Shown one piece after another: positions 15,661 to 24,699 of a DNA stretch of 36,710 nt. Source of the stretch: Planctomycetaceae bacterium. Its GTDB lineage: Bacteria; Planctomycetota; Planctomycetia; Planctomycetales; Planctomycetaceae. Every line of letters begins with the position of its first letter. The first letter of the stretch is position 1. Where the stretch lies: contig WFTL01000019.1 of assembly GCA_015485495.1 (NCBI GenBank), forward strand, positions 1 to 36,710, given 5' to 3'. A model generated the notes under the pieces. It saw only the letters and a program-made list of their open reading frames with translations, had not been told where the DNA came from and did no database searches. A program made the position numbers and the translations under genes.

Positions 15661-18234
15661 TTGAATTCGCCGGCGACCGATTCGAACCTGCTTTCGCCGC
15701 TGCTGTCGGTGCTTCTGGAATCTGTAGACGAAGCCGTTCAGCTGGACGACCTGACCGCGTTTTCAGAGATGCTGTCGGAGACGTTTCCTGCTGAGCAGAA
15801 TCTGCAGGACGAACAGGACACCTGGAAGACCATCCCCCGGGAACGTCTGCTCCAGTCCATCCGTCCTCTGGCTGTGAACCAGCCCTGCGCGGACCTGTTC
15901 GATGCGGCGTCTCCTGAGGAATGCCTGAATCACCTGAGGATGACTCCGCACTGCATCACGGGCCCCGGCCTGATGCATTTTGCGCGGGCCGTTCGTGATG
16001 GTGCCCCCGGGTTTTCCGGCGTGATTCATCGGACCAATATTCGGGGCGAACCGATCAGCGGCACCGTGGAATCCCGTTTCATTCGGGCAGACGGTCTGGT
16101 GCTGGGATGCCACATCATTCGCGGCACGCGGATTGTGCGGCGTCTGGAAGACGAACTGACAAAGATCCGGCAGCTTCACAGCCTGGCGGTCCGCGCATCG
16201 AATACCGGTTGCTGGGAAGTGTCCTTTCTCGACCGTCGCATCTCTCTGGATGCCATCTGCCACCAGCTCATGGGCTACCAGGACGCCACCCTGCCGCAAA
16301 AAACGGGACACTATCTGAAACTCATTCATCCCGATGACGTGGAATCCGTCCGGCAGGCGGCCGAACGGATCGAAAACGGCGCCCAGGAGGAATTTCGCAG
16401 CGAGTACCGGCTGCAGCATGCATCCGGTACCTGGCGGTGGCTGCTGGTCCATGGACGCGGTGTGGATGTCGGTGTCGACGGCCGGCCGGAACGGATGGTC
16501 GGAACGCTGAGGCTGATCGACCGCGAAAAGAAGGCGGCTGAACTGCTGCAGATCGAAAAACAGGGCTTTGCCATGCAGGCCGCCAACCGGCCTCTGCGGG
16601 ACACCCTGCAGCAGATCTGCCGGTCTCTGGAAAACGTCTGGCCGGGTGTCCGATGTTCCATCAATCTGTTCGATTCCGTCACACGGACCGTTCGAGAAGC
16701 CGTTGCTCCGTCTTTGCCGGATCATTTCCGAAGTCTGCTCAAAAACTTCAATGTCGATCGGGTTCCGACGGTCTGCGGTGATGTGCTGACAGCCCGACAG
16801 CCGGTCACGGTGCCGGATCTTCTGTCCGACGACCGCTATGTGGACATGCGGGACAATTATCGGCGATGGGATGTGCGCCGCTGCTGGTCGGTGCCCGTGA
16901 TGACGCCCGATGGGCGTCTGATGGCGACCGTGTGCGTCTTTTCCGACGCTCCAGGCCCGGCCCCCGAAGAAGACCTAGAACTGCTGGCGAATTTCGCGTC
17001 ATCGCTGGCGATGCTGATTCACCAGTACTGGAAGGACGAACATCAGCGGCATCTGGAAGCCCGGGTTCAGATGCAGGACAAATATCAAAGTCTGGGAAAA
17101 CTGGCCGGCAGTATCGCTCACGATTTCAACAATCTGCTGACCGTGATCGCCGGTCACGGGGAAATTCTGCAGACGGAGCTGGCGGACAACCCGTTCGCCG
17201 TGGAAACCACGGAGAAGATTCTGCACGCCGTTCGCCTGGCGGCATCTTTGTGCCGGCAGATGCTCACCTTTGCCGGCCGGACGCAGGTGAAAATGGAAAT
17301 TGTCGACATGAACGACATCGCCAGTGAAGTGTGCAGCCTGCTGCGTCCGGGACTTCCGGACGGTGTCACTCTGCAGACGCGTTTCAGTGCCCGTTCTGCA
17401 CTGCTGCGCGGGGACCGCGGCATGCTGGCTCAGATCATCATGAACCTGGTGGCCAATGCGGCGGAAGCGGCTGCAGGGACGGACGGACGCATTGGAGTGT
17501 CCGTTCAGGTAGGACAGCTCAATGTTCCGCACGACGAACTTCTTGTCAGCGACGACATGGATGTCTCCGCGGACTGGATCAGCATCTCCGTTTCTGACAA
17601 CGGCGGCGGTATACCGGCGGCGATCCGAAAAAAGATTTTCGAACCGTTCTATTCCACGAAGGAATCCGGCAAGGGACTCGGCCTGGCCACGGTCATGGGG
17701 ATCGTACGGCGGCATCGCGGAACCGTTCACATCGCATCGGAACCGGGCGACACGGTGATTCGCGTTTTTCTTCCGGCCGTCACCGAACCGCCGGATCCGG
17801 CCGGAGACGAAACGAGCGGGCCGGAAGCCGTTTCCGACGTCTTCCGCCGCGTGCTGGTCACCGATGACGACCGGGCCGTGCGCAGTCTCCTGACCACCAT
17901 GCTGCAGTCAGCCGGCTTTCAGGTGCAGTCGTATTCATCCGGAGACGACCTGCTGCGCCATGCGGATGACATCCGGCCGGACGATGTGCTGCTGCTGGAT
18001 CAGAACATGCCGGGACGCACCGGCAGCGACACGTACCGCGAACTGCGTGCTCTGGGGAAACAGAACGTCGTCTGTTTCGTGACGGCTTTCGAATCCGAAC
18101 CGCTCCGGCCGATCATCGAAACGGATGATCGCTGCCGCATCGTGCACAAACCGCTGACCATCGATACGATTCGCAGGACCATCGGCAGTCTGGCCGGTGA
18201 ACAGAATCGTGAACCGACGGATTCGGCCGTCTGA
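15661..18234 (+). CDS. Hybrid sensor histidine kinase (PAS-PAS-GAF-HisKA-HATPase-REC)
   Basis: An 857-residue soluble hybrid kinase. It has two PAS-like sensor regions (about 70-170 and 185-290; the second has the PAS_3 pattern YRLQHASGTWRWLLVHGRG), then a GAF domain (about 310-450). The H-box is LAGSIAHDFNNLLT with H487, and the ATPase domain shows the N-box (N595, N599), DNGGG (D646) and GKGLGLATV. The C-terminal receiver has acidic residues D735-D737, phospho-acceptor D780 and K830. The HDFNNLL box is typical of kinases using an intramolecular relay. No membrane segment is visible, so the signal is probably cytoplasmic. Translation starts at TTG 15661 after AAAGGGA. There is no separate response-regulator gene beside it. 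Confidence 0.93.
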   Translation: MNSPATDSNLLSPLLSVLLESVDEAVQLDDLTAFSEMLSETFPAEQNLQDEQDTWKTIPRERLLQSIRPLAVNQPCADLFDAASPEECLNHLRMTPHCITGPGLMHFARAVRDGAPGFSGVIHRTNIRGEPISGTVESRFIRADGLVLGCHIIRGTRIVRRLEDELTKIRQLHSLAVRASNTGCWEVSFLDRRISLDAICHQLMGYQDATLPQKTGHYLKLIHPDDVESVRQAAERIENGAQEEFRSEYRLQHASGTWRWLLVHGRGVDVGVDGRPERMVGTLRLIDREKKAAELLQIEKQGFAMQAANRPLRDTLQQICRSLENVWPGVRCSINLFDSVTRTVREAVAPSLPDHFRSLLKNFNVDRVPTVCGDVLTARQPVTVPDLLSDDRYVDMRDNYRRWDVRRCWSVPVMTPDGRLMATVCVFSDAPGPAPEEDLELLANFASSLAMLIHQYWKDEHQRHLEARVQMQDKYQSLGKLAGSIAHDFNNLLTVIAGHGEILQTELADNPFAVETTEKILHAVRLAASLCRQMLTFAGRTQVKMEIVDMNDIASEVCSLLRPGLPDGVTLQTRFSARSALLRGDRGMLAQIIMNLVANAAEAAAGTDGRIGVSVQVGQLNVPHDELLVSDDMDVSADWISISVSDNGGGIPAAIRKKIFEPFYSTKESGKGLGLATVMGIVRRHRGTVHIASEPGDTVIRVFLPAVTEPPDPAGDETSGPEAVSDVFRRVLVTDDDRAVRSLLTTMLQSAGFQVQSYSSGDDLLRHADDIRPDDVLLLDQNMPGRTGSDTYRELRALGKQNVVCFVTAFESEPLRPIIETDDRCRIVHKPLTIDTIRRTIGSLAGEQNREPTDSAV

Positions 18235-18337
18235 TAAAGGCTCTGGGGAAGGAGCATCGGCCGAATCCGGCCCGTCGGTCCTGACAGCGGGAAAAGGCGG
18301 TAAAACAGATCGGAGTCGCCGGCGGCAGTCCTTCGGC

Positions 18338-18368
18338 CAGGAACTGCGCGCTCAGTTCCTGCGGTTTT
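18338..18368 (+). terminator. Rho-independent terminator candidate after the histidine kinase
   Basis: A perfect 9-bp stem, CAGGAACTG (18338-18346) and CAGTTCCTG (18353-18361), with a 6-base loop is followed by CGGTTTT. It lies about 100 bases after the kinase stop codon and before the antiporter start, separating the two. Confidence 0.55.
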
Positions 18369-18440
18369 GAACGGGAGAAAACGAGAGCTCGTTGTCAGGC
18401 CCGCCGGGACCCGCTAAACCACAGGGAACGGTCGTCTCCC

Positions 18441-20060
18441 GTGTTCTGTTTGTTTTCCTGCGTAAAGTCCTGCGTTCCCATGCCTGTTCCCGCACCCGCA
18501 TCTTCCGGAATCCGCCGGCCGAACCGATCACAGTCCTGGCGGCCGCTGCTGGCGTTTTGTGTTTTCAGTGCGGTGTGGTGGGTTCTCTCAGGCGGCTTCC
18601 TGATGCCATTTCCTTCTGCGGCCGCTGCGGACGCAGGGGCCGCGGCATCGCTGGTCACTGAGTCTCCTGAACACCGTGAGGGCGCACCGTCTGCAGCCGA
18701 ATCGGGGGGAGCCGAACACGACGGCGGCCAGGACGCAGGACACAAGGACCCCGTTGCGGAAGTGCTGCTGGCGATTTCCGTCATTCTGCTGCTGGCCCGT
18801 CTGGCGGGGGACCTGTTTGATCGCATCGGCATGCCGGCGGTTCTCGGTGAGCTGACCGTGGGAATCGTTCTGGGAAACTGGGCGCTGCTGACCGGTTCAG
18901 CAGCACTTGAATTCTTCAAACCGGATTCCGGCGACCCGCATGCGATGACGGGCAACGTCCTGGAGATGCTCTCCAGCATCGGAGTCGTGCTGCTGCTGTT
19001 CGAAGTCGGCCTGGAATCCCGTGTTCGGGAAATGATGTCGGTCGGCCTGTCCTCTTTTCTGGTCGCCGTCATTGGCGTGATCGCGCCGATGGGGCTGGGA
19101 GCCGCCATCGGCTTTCTGCTGGTCGCGGAAAGCTGGTCCGAGTGGCAGATTCCCGCATTTCTGGGAGCCACGCTGTGTGCCACCAGTGTGGGCATCACGG
19201 CGCGGGTGCTCAAAGACCTGGGACACAGCCGGACGCGCGAGTCGAGAATCATTCTGGGCGCGGCTGTCATCGATGACGTCCTCGGGCTGATCGTTCTGGC
19301 AGTCGTGTCGGGCGTGATTCGCGAAGGCGATCAGTTCGAAATGAGCAGTCTGGTTCAGATCGTCGGAGTATCCTTCGCCTTTCTGGCGACGGCCCTGATC
19401 CTGGGGGCTCTGCAGCTTCCCCGGCATCTGTTCCGTCTGGCCAGTTTTCTTCGAGGCCGCGGGCTGCTGGTCAGTACGGCTCTGGTGATCTGTTTTCTGT
19501 TTTCCTGGGCCGCCAACTATGTGGCCCATCTGGCTCCGATCATCGGTGCCTTTTCAGCCGGACTGATTCTGGAAGGAGCCCACTATCAGGAAGCCGGAGA
19601 CAAATGGAAGAACCGGCATCTGGAAGACGCCCTGGCTCCTTTGACCACTCTGCTGGTCCCCATCTTCTTCGTGGCCACCGGAATCGCCGTGGACCTTTCG
19701 AAATTCAGCGGCACCGACACCTGGCTGCTGGCGGCCGGCCTGACAGTGGTGGCCATCATCGGCAAACAGGCCTGTTCCTGGGGCGTCGTGGAAGGCGGTG
19801 TCAACCGGCGGGCCGTCGGTCTGGGAATGGTTCCGCGCGGAGAAGTCGGCCTGATCTTCGCTGCCGCCGGCCGCAGCCTGACCACACCGTCCGGCGAATC
19901 GGTCATTGACGATGCCACGTTCTCGGCCATCGTCGTCATGGTGATGATCACCACGATGATCACTCCTCCGCTGCTGAAATGGTCTCTGGGACCGGCTCAG
20001 CCCGATGACCCGGCCCCCGAACCGTCCGTGGAAACGGCGGGAACCGCGGACGAATCCTGA
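18441..20060 (+). CDS. CPA2-type cation/proton antiporter
   Basis: A 539-residue inner-membrane transporter of the sodium/hydrogen exchanger (CPA2, NapA/KefB-like) fold. About twelve helices follow a cleavable or anchoring N-terminal hydrophobic region and a His/Asp/Gly-rich linker. The helix entered by GAAVIDDVLGLIVLAVVSG carries the paired aspartates of electrogenic antiporters of this group. The later GLGMVPRGEVGLIFAAAG is the family's conserved late-helix motif. No nucleotide-binding (TrkA-N) domain is attached. Translation may start at GTG 18441 or at ATG 18480; neither has a strong ribosome-binding site. A short palindrome AACGAG-AG-CTCGTT (18380-18393) lies upstream. The cation is not determinable. 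Confidence 0.9.
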   Translation: MFCLFSCVKSCVPMPVPAPASSGIRRPNRSQSWRPLLAFCVFSAVWWVLSGGFLMPFPSAAAADAGAAASLVTESPEHREGAPSAAESGGAEHDGGQDAGHKDPVAEVLLAISVILLLARLAGDLFDRIGMPAVLGELTVGIVLGNWALLTGSAALEFFKPDSGDPHAMTGNVLEMLSSIGVVLLLFEVGLESRVREMMSVGLSSFLVAVIGVIAPMGLGAAIGFLLVAESWSEWQIPAFLGATLCATSVGITARVLKDLGHSRTRESRIILGAAVIDDVLGLIVLAVVSGVIREGDQFEMSSLVQIVGVSFAFLATALILGALQLPRHLFRLASFLRGRGLLVSTALVICFLFSWAANYVAHLAPIIGAFSAGLILEGAHYQEAGDKWKNRHLEDALAPLTTLLVPIFFVATGIAVDLSKFSGTDTWLLAAGLTVVAIIGKQACSWGVVEGGVNRRAVGLGMVPRGEVGLIFAAAGRSLTTPSGESVIDDATFSAIVVMVMITTMITPPLLKWSLGPAQPDDPAPEPSVETAGTADES

Positions 20061-20089
20061 GTTCCCGGCCGCCGCGGCTTCCCGGCTGA

Positions 20090-21289
20090 TCAGTCGGCAG
20101 GAGGCGGAAATGTTCGGCGGCCGACCAGCGCGCTGACGGCATCCTGAAGCCCGTCGATACTCAGCGGAAACATGGGAAACAGGGAACGGATCACCTGAGT
20201 CGTCTGCGTGAACGGCCAGTGTTCGGGGGGATCGGGATTCAGCCACACACATCGTTCGAAGTGGTCTCGAATGCGTTTCAGCCAGTCGATTCCGCGTGTG
20301 TCCGCCACGTACCGCGGATTGATATTGCCGCGCGGGCTGAGCAGTTCCGCCGGGTGCATGGCCGCGTCTCCGACAAACAGAACCTTCCAGCGTTCGTCCA
20401 GTTCACGCAGCACGTCTCCTGTGGGAATGGAATCGCGTCGGTACAGATCGGCCGTCGTGCCGACACGTTCGTAGATGCAGTTGTGAAAATAAAACGACCG
20501 AAACTCCCGCAGACTGCGTTCTTCGTGCAGTGCCGTCAGCAGCCGGCTGACCGGTTCGTAGTACGGATCCATCGTGCCGCCGACGTCCATAAACAGGACC
20601 AGCCTCACGTTGTTGCGGCGCTGCGGACGATACACGATTTCGATTTCGCCGCCGTTGCGGCAGGTTTCATCAACACTGCCGTCCAGATCCAGTTCATCCG
20701 GGCCGCTGCGCGTCAGATGCCGCAGGCGTTTCAGGGCCATTTTCGTGCTGCGGATGTCCAGCACGACATCCGTCCGGTAATCACGAAACCGACGGTCTTC
20801 GGCGACCTTCATGGCGGAACGGTTCCGGGACGCACCGCCCACCCGGATTCCCGTGGGATGTTCTCCGCTGTGCCCGAAGGGAGAATGACCGCCCGTTCCG
20901 ATCCAGCGGCCTCCGCCGTCATGACGTTCCGTCTGTTCTTCCAGACGCTCCAGAAATCTCCGCATCAGTTCGTCCGCATCCAGGCGTTCCAGAGCGGCCC
21001 GCTGTTCGTCCGTCAGTTCATCCGGCTGCAGCGGTTCGCGGAGCCAGTCGAGCAGTTCATCGGTCACATCCAGATCCCGCTCGACGCCGTGAAAGATCCG
21101 GACGAACACGCGATCGAAGGCATCGAAAAACGCTTCACTCTTGACCAGGCAGGACCGGGCCAGATTGCAGAACGTGTTCAGATCACAGCGGTGCAGCCCT
21201 TTTTCCAGAGCCGTCATGAACGTCTGCCATTCCTGAATGGATACGGGAACCCCGGCATCCCGCAGTCCGTAAAACAGTTTCAGGAACAT
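20090..21289 (-). CDS. VWA domain protein (CoxE-like), partner of a MoxR ATPase
   Basis: The 399-residue protein belongs to the CoxE-like VWA group. An N-terminal helical part (LKLFYGLRDAGVPVSIQEW) precedes a Gly/His-rich linker (about 124-150) and a C-terminal VWA domain. The metal-ion adhesion site is D235-V-G-G-T239 in LFMDVGGTMDPY, the D-x-G-x-T form. Such proteins work with MoxR AAA+ ATPases as metal-dependent chaperones or cofactor-insertion factors. It starts six bases after the stop of the MoxR gene, with GAGGGA in between, so the pair is an operon. No substrate enzyme is encoded next to them. Confidence 0.92.
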   Translation of the reverse strand: MFLKLFYGLRDAGVPVSIQEWQTFMTALEKGLHRCDLNTFCNLARSCLVKSEAFFDAFDRVFVRIFHGVERDLDVTDELLDWLREPLQPDELTDEQRAALERLDADELMRRFLERLEEQTERHDGGGRWIGTGGHSPFGHSGEHPTGIRVGGASRNRSAMKVAEDRRFRDYRTDVVLDIRSTKMALKRLRHLTRSGPDELDLDGSVDETCRNGGEIEIVYRPQRRNNVRLVLFMDVGGTMDPYYEPVSRLLTALHEERSLREFRSFYFHNCIYERVGTTADLYRRDSIPTGDVLRELDERWKVLFVGDAAMHPAELLSPRGNINPRYVADTRGIDWLKRIRDHFERCVWLNPDPPEHWPFTQTTQVIRSLFPMFPLSIDGLQDAVSALVGRRTFPPPAD

Positions 21290-21295
21290 GATCCC

Positions 21296-22216
21296 TCACC
21301 CCGGTCCGCCGTACCGCGATCGAATGTCGTCCCAGGTGGACGGCAGCGCACCACCCTGATCCAGATGCTGCTGCACGGCCAGCATGTCGTGTTCGTTCTT
21401 GAGCAGTGATCCGGCGAACGGCAGTCGTTCGGTCAGCTGACGTGTGCTGATTCCGGACCGGAGCAGAGCGGCAATCCAGTCGATGAGTTCCGAAGTGGAC
21501 GGTTTCTTGCGCAGTTCCGCCCGCGTCCGCAGCCAGTAGAAGCGAATCAGCACCTGATCGAGCAGTCGTTCATCGAGTCCCGGATGATGCACATCGATGA
21601 TTTCCTTCATGAGTTCCGGATCGGGAAATTCGATGAAATGAAACACGCAGCGTCTCAGAAACGCATCCGGCAGTTCCTTCTCGCTGTTCGACGTGATGAT
21701 GACAACCGGGCGCCGGCGGGCCGTGATGTCCTCACCGGTTTCCGAAATGGTGAACCGCATCTCATCCAGCTCCCGCAGGATGTCATTGGGAAATTCCGGA
21801 TCGGCCTTGTCGATTTCATCGATGAGCAGAACGTGGCGCTGTTCCGCAGCGAACACCCGGCCCAGCGGTCCCAGCCGAATGTATCGGCGGATGTCGCTGA
21901 CATCGCCGTCCCCGAATCGGGCATCGTTCAGCCGCTGCAGCGTGTCGTACACATACAGCCCGTCGCAGGCCCGCGACGTGGACTTGATGTGCCAGGATTC
22001 CATCGGCAGACCCAGTCCTTCAGCCACGTGTCTGGCCAGCAGAGTCTTGCCCGTGCCCGGTTCGCCCTTGATCAGCAGCGGACGTTCCAGAGCAATCGCA
22101 CAGTTCACCGCATCGATCAGCGAACGGGATGCGATGTATTCGTCCGTCCCCTGAAACTGGAGAAAGTCACGGTTTTCGTAAGGTGGATCCGGAAATCTGA
22201 CCACGGCGGTTTTCAC
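21296..22216 (-). CDS. MoxR-family AAA+ ATPase
   Basis: The AAA+ core shows Walker A GEPGTGKTLL, Walker B VLLIDEIDKA, sensor-1 region IITSNSEKEL and the arginine segment DAFLRRC, with the MoxR lid at the C-terminus. MoxR ATPases pair with VWA proteins to remodel or activate target complexes (for example CoxD/CoxE in carbon monoxide dehydrogenase maturation). The downstream CoxE-like gene fits this. The start is uncertain: GTG 22216 (VKTAVVRFPDPPYENRDFL) is nearest to the usual family N-terminus, and a GTG at 22276 adds 20 unlikely residues. Neither has a clear ribosome-binding site. Confidence 0.92.
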   Translation of the reverse strand: MKTAVVRFPDPPYENRDFLQFQGTDEYIASRSLIDAVNCAIALERPLLIKGEPGTGKTLLARHVAEGLGLPMESWHIKSTSRACDGLYVYDTLQRLNDARFGDGDVSDIRRYIRLGPLGRVFAAEQRHVLLIDEIDKADPEFPNDILRELDEMRFTISETGEDITARRRPVVIITSNSEKELPDAFLRRCVFHFIEFPDPELMKEIIDVHHPGLDERLLDQVLIRFYWLRTRAELRKKPSTSELIDWIAALLRSGISTRQLTERLPFAGSLLKNEHDMLAVQQHLDQGGALPSTWDDIRSRYGGPG

Positions 22217-22408
22217 AGACTGGAAAAGGCAGCAGAAAGGAAATGTACTGCCGTGCAGTGTGCCGAATGCGGGCACGCAGAGCCAATCGTCTCCATGGGA
22301 ATCTGAATGGTTCCCGCCAATAGCTGGTGGTCAATACGGTCACTGGACGCGGCACAACGCGCCGGCCGGAACTCCGGCACAGGCAGACCATCGGACAGCC
22401 GAATCGCA

Positions 22409-22825
22409 TCAATGATGGAATTCATTCCATCGCCGCCAGGCGTAGGACCATTCCATCCACATCCGCATCACGGACCACAGCAGGCGCATCTGATGAAGCT
22501 GATCCGGCGGCAGACGCGACTGCTCAGCAGCCGACTCGCGGGCCGCCATGTCCAGCCCCCAGCGGCGGGCCAGCGAACGGCAGATCCCGTCCGCCGACAG
22601 ATCCGTCGGGTCGTCTTCGTCGGACAGGCCGGTTTCCCGATCATCCGGAATGAGTCTCGCTCCGTCAGCCGTGACGAACAGTTCGAACAGGCGGCTGCGG
22701 TACGGATCGATTTCCAGCGGCTTCGTGTCCTGCCGGGCTTCGTTCACAAGAGCCTCGATGCCGCTGAGAATATCGGCGGCGACGGACTTCCGGACTTCCG
22801 GAGACGACTGACCGGACTGTGTCAT
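22409..22825 (-). CDS. Conserved hypothetical protein
   Basis: A 138-residue soluble protein with no recognised domain. It has an N-terminal helix (AADILSGIEALVNEARQ), the segment KPLEIDPYRSRLFELFVTAD, an acidic loop (GLSDEDDPTDLSADGI) and a Trp-rich C-terminal helix (MRMWMEWSYAWRRWNEFHH). Its compact size, balanced composition and placement between the dihydrouridine synthase and the MoxR gene support a real gene. The ATG at 22825 is chosen because a longer frame upstream is Arg-rich and overlaps the synthase gene. Confidence 0.65.
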   Translation of the reverse strand: MTQSGQSSPEVRKSVAADILSGIEALVNEARQDTKPLEIDPYRSRLFELFVTADGARLIPDDRETGLSDEDDPTDLSADGICRSLARRWGLDMAARESAAEQSRLPPDQLHQMRLLWSVMRMWMEWSYAWRRWNEFHH

Positions 22826-22898
22826 GCTGAAGCAACCATGGGCTGTGTTTTCCTGCGGCCGATGTCCGGCCCGGCTTTCTTCCCGATCATCGACCGAC

Positions 22899-24008
22899 CT
22901 ACCAGTGCGACACGGGGCCATCGGGCACACGGATCAAAGCAGTGGGAATCTGCCGGCGGCGTTCTCCGTGCCGCCGCCGCACCTGCTCGGTAATTTCGTC
23001 GAATTCCGCCACACTTTCAAACCGTCGCAGACGATCTTCCAGATCTTCCGGAATCCCCAGAACACAGCCGTACCAGGCGGCGAACTTGCGAAACAAAATA
23101 CAGCTGTAATCGCCATGCTGCTGTCTCATCAGGGAAAAGTGATCGATCAGAAAGGCCATCTGTTCGTCCGGTGAAGGATCCGACGGCGTTTCGCCTCGTT
23201 CCGCCTGAATCAGACGACGAAAAATCCAGGGATCCAGCATCGCGCCCCGTCCAACAGCCACCGCAGCGCACCCGGTTTCGGCAAACATCGTCTGTGCATC
23301 ATGCACGGTGCGGATGTCTCCATTGGCAATCACGGGCATCCGACGCACCGCCTGGACGGTCTCCCGCAGCAGTCTGCGGCAGACGGTTCCGCCGAATCCC
23401 TGCTGCCGCGTCCGTCCGTGTACCGTCACAGCCGCTGTGCCCGCATCTTCCAGCCGGGCCGCCAGTTCGGGTGCGGTGATCCGGTTGTCATCCCATCCCA
23501 GCCGCATTTTGACCGTCACGGGAAGATCGACTGCATCGATCACCCGAGCCACCATCTCCACGGCACCGGCGACATCGCACATCAGCCGCGCCCCGCCTCC
23601 GGCTCCGTTGATTCGGGCCACCGGACAGCCCATGTTGATGTCGATGCCTTCGTAGCCGCGATCCTGCAGCCAGCGGGCGGCTCCGACCAGGTCGCCGGGA
23701 CATCCACTGAAAATCTGGACACTCAGCGGACGATCCTCATCATTCGTCGCCACCAGTTCCAGCGATTTGCGGGTTTCCGACAGCAGCATGCGGGCCTGGA
23801 CGAGATCCGTGGTTGCCAGCCCCACGCCTCCCAGACGCCTCAGCATGATGCGAAACGCCAGGTGCGTGTATCCGGCCAGAGGCGCCAGGAAATAGCGTGT
23901 CTGCAGAGAACGCGGACCGATCTGCAGCCCGGTCACCTGTGGTCCTGCAGAGCAGGACGGATCGGCCGTCGCCTGACCGGTGTTTCTGTGTTCTGCGGCC
24001 GCCGCCAT
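22899..24008 (-). CDS. dus: tRNA-dihydrouridine synthase (DusB-like)
   Basis: A 369-residue TIM-barrel flavoenzyme that reduces uridines in tRNA using FMN and NADPH. The flavin-binding start is YFLAPLAGYTHLAFR, with the active-site Cys C128 in DINMGCP, then HGRTRQQGFGG and IANGDI. The ATG at 24008 overlaps the stop codon of the maf gene (TGATG), so the two are translationally coupled. A longer open frame reaching back to 24317 is an artefact of the overlapping maf frame. The family's NxxCP and HGRTR motifs are intact, so activity is expected. The target position on tRNA is unknown. Confidence 0.93.
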   Translation of the reverse strand: MAAAAEHRNTGQATADPSCSAGPQVTGLQIGPRSLQTRYFLAPLAGYTHLAFRIMLRRLGGVGLATTDLVQARMLLSETRKSLELVATNDEDRPLSVQIFSGCPGDLVGAARWLQDRGYEGIDINMGCPVARINGAGGGARLMCDVAGAVEMVARVIDAVDLPVTVKMRLGWDDNRITAPELAARLEDAGTAAVTVHGRTRQQGFGGTVCRRLLRETVQAVRRMPVIANGDIRTVHDAQTMFAETGCAAVAVGRGAMLDPWIFRRLIQAERGETPSDPSPDEQMAFLIDHFSLMRQQHGDYSCILFRKFAAWYGCVLGIPEDLEDRLRRFESVAEFDEITEQVRRRHGERRRQIPTALIRVPDGPVSHW

Positions 24009-24658
24009 CACGATTCTCCGTCCGACGGCAGAATCGGAACTCCCAGCGTCCGCAGGGCCTGCATCACTTCTGCCACCGGCAGCCCGATCACGCTGGTCAG
24101 ACTTCCGTCGATGCCGTCCACGAACATCGCTGCGGTCCCCTGAATTCCATACCCGCCGGCTTTGCCCCGTGATTCGTCCGTCCGCAGATAAGTTTCGATC
24201 AGTTCCGGAGACAGCCGCCGGAACCGCACCACTGTACGAACGACGTCTTCCACGAATCGGTCTTCGCAGCGGACCTGAAATCCCGTCCACACTTCGTGTG
24301 TTGTTCCGGAATACCACTGCAGCCAGCAGCGGACGTTGTCGGGCCAGTTCTGCGGATCCGGCTGACCCAGCACCACCGTCCGGGCATCGGCATCGCGGGC
24401 CACAACGATCGTATCGGCCGTGATGCAGCAGACCGTGTCCGCGGCCCCGAATTCCGCACGGACCTGCCTCTGCACCGCTGTCATCTTGGCACGGACAACG
24501 GACATCAGCCGCTGCTGAATCTGTTCCCGGTCGTGCAGCCCTTCAAACCCCTGTTCATCCGCGGATTCGGGCGGACGAACAAGAAACCGCCCGGACGGCA
24601 GCAGCGGCCGCAGCAGGTCGCATCTTCGAGGGGATCGGGAACCCAGCACGATGCGCAC
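24008..24658 (-). CDS. maf: Maf-family nucleotide pyrophosphatase
   Basis: A 216-residue Maf/Ham1-like hydrolase. It shows the start VLGSRSPRRCDLL, the motif ITADTIVVA (normally G-ADTvV), KAGGYGIQG, and IDGSLTSVIGLPV near the end. Maf proteins hydrolyse (modified) nucleoside triphosphates such as dTTP, UTP or methylated bases to monophosphates, as a house-cleaning activity. An insertion around residues 105-125 (PDNVRCWLQWYSGTTHEVW) is compatible with the family. Translation starts at GTG 24658 with GGAGA upstream. It begins 41 bases after the pyrophosphatase stop codon and overlaps the synthase. Confidence 0.9.
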   Translation of the reverse strand: MRIVLGSRSPRRCDLLRPLLPSGRFLVRPPESADEQGFEGLHDREQIQQRLMSVVRAKMTAVQRQVRAEFGAADTVCCITADTIVVARDADARTVVLGQPDPQNWPDNVRCWLQWYSGTTHEVWTGFQVRCEDRFVEDVVRTVVRFRRLSPELIETYLRTDESRGKAGGYGIQGTAAMFVDGIDGSLTSVIGLPVAEVMQALRTLGVPILPSDGES

Positions 24659-24699
24659 AGACGGTCTCCGTCAGCAGATCGTCAGCAGCAGACCGATCG

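Noticed and set aside
15676-15700. GATTCGAACC segment resembling a tRNA T-arm complement
   Set aside because: It lies at the start of the kinase reading frame and no acceptor, D-arm or anticodon stem can be drawn around it.
22826-22930. N-terminal extension of the conserved hypothetical
   Set aside because: Overlaps the dihydrouridine synthase and is Arg/Cys-rich, unlike the rest of the protein.
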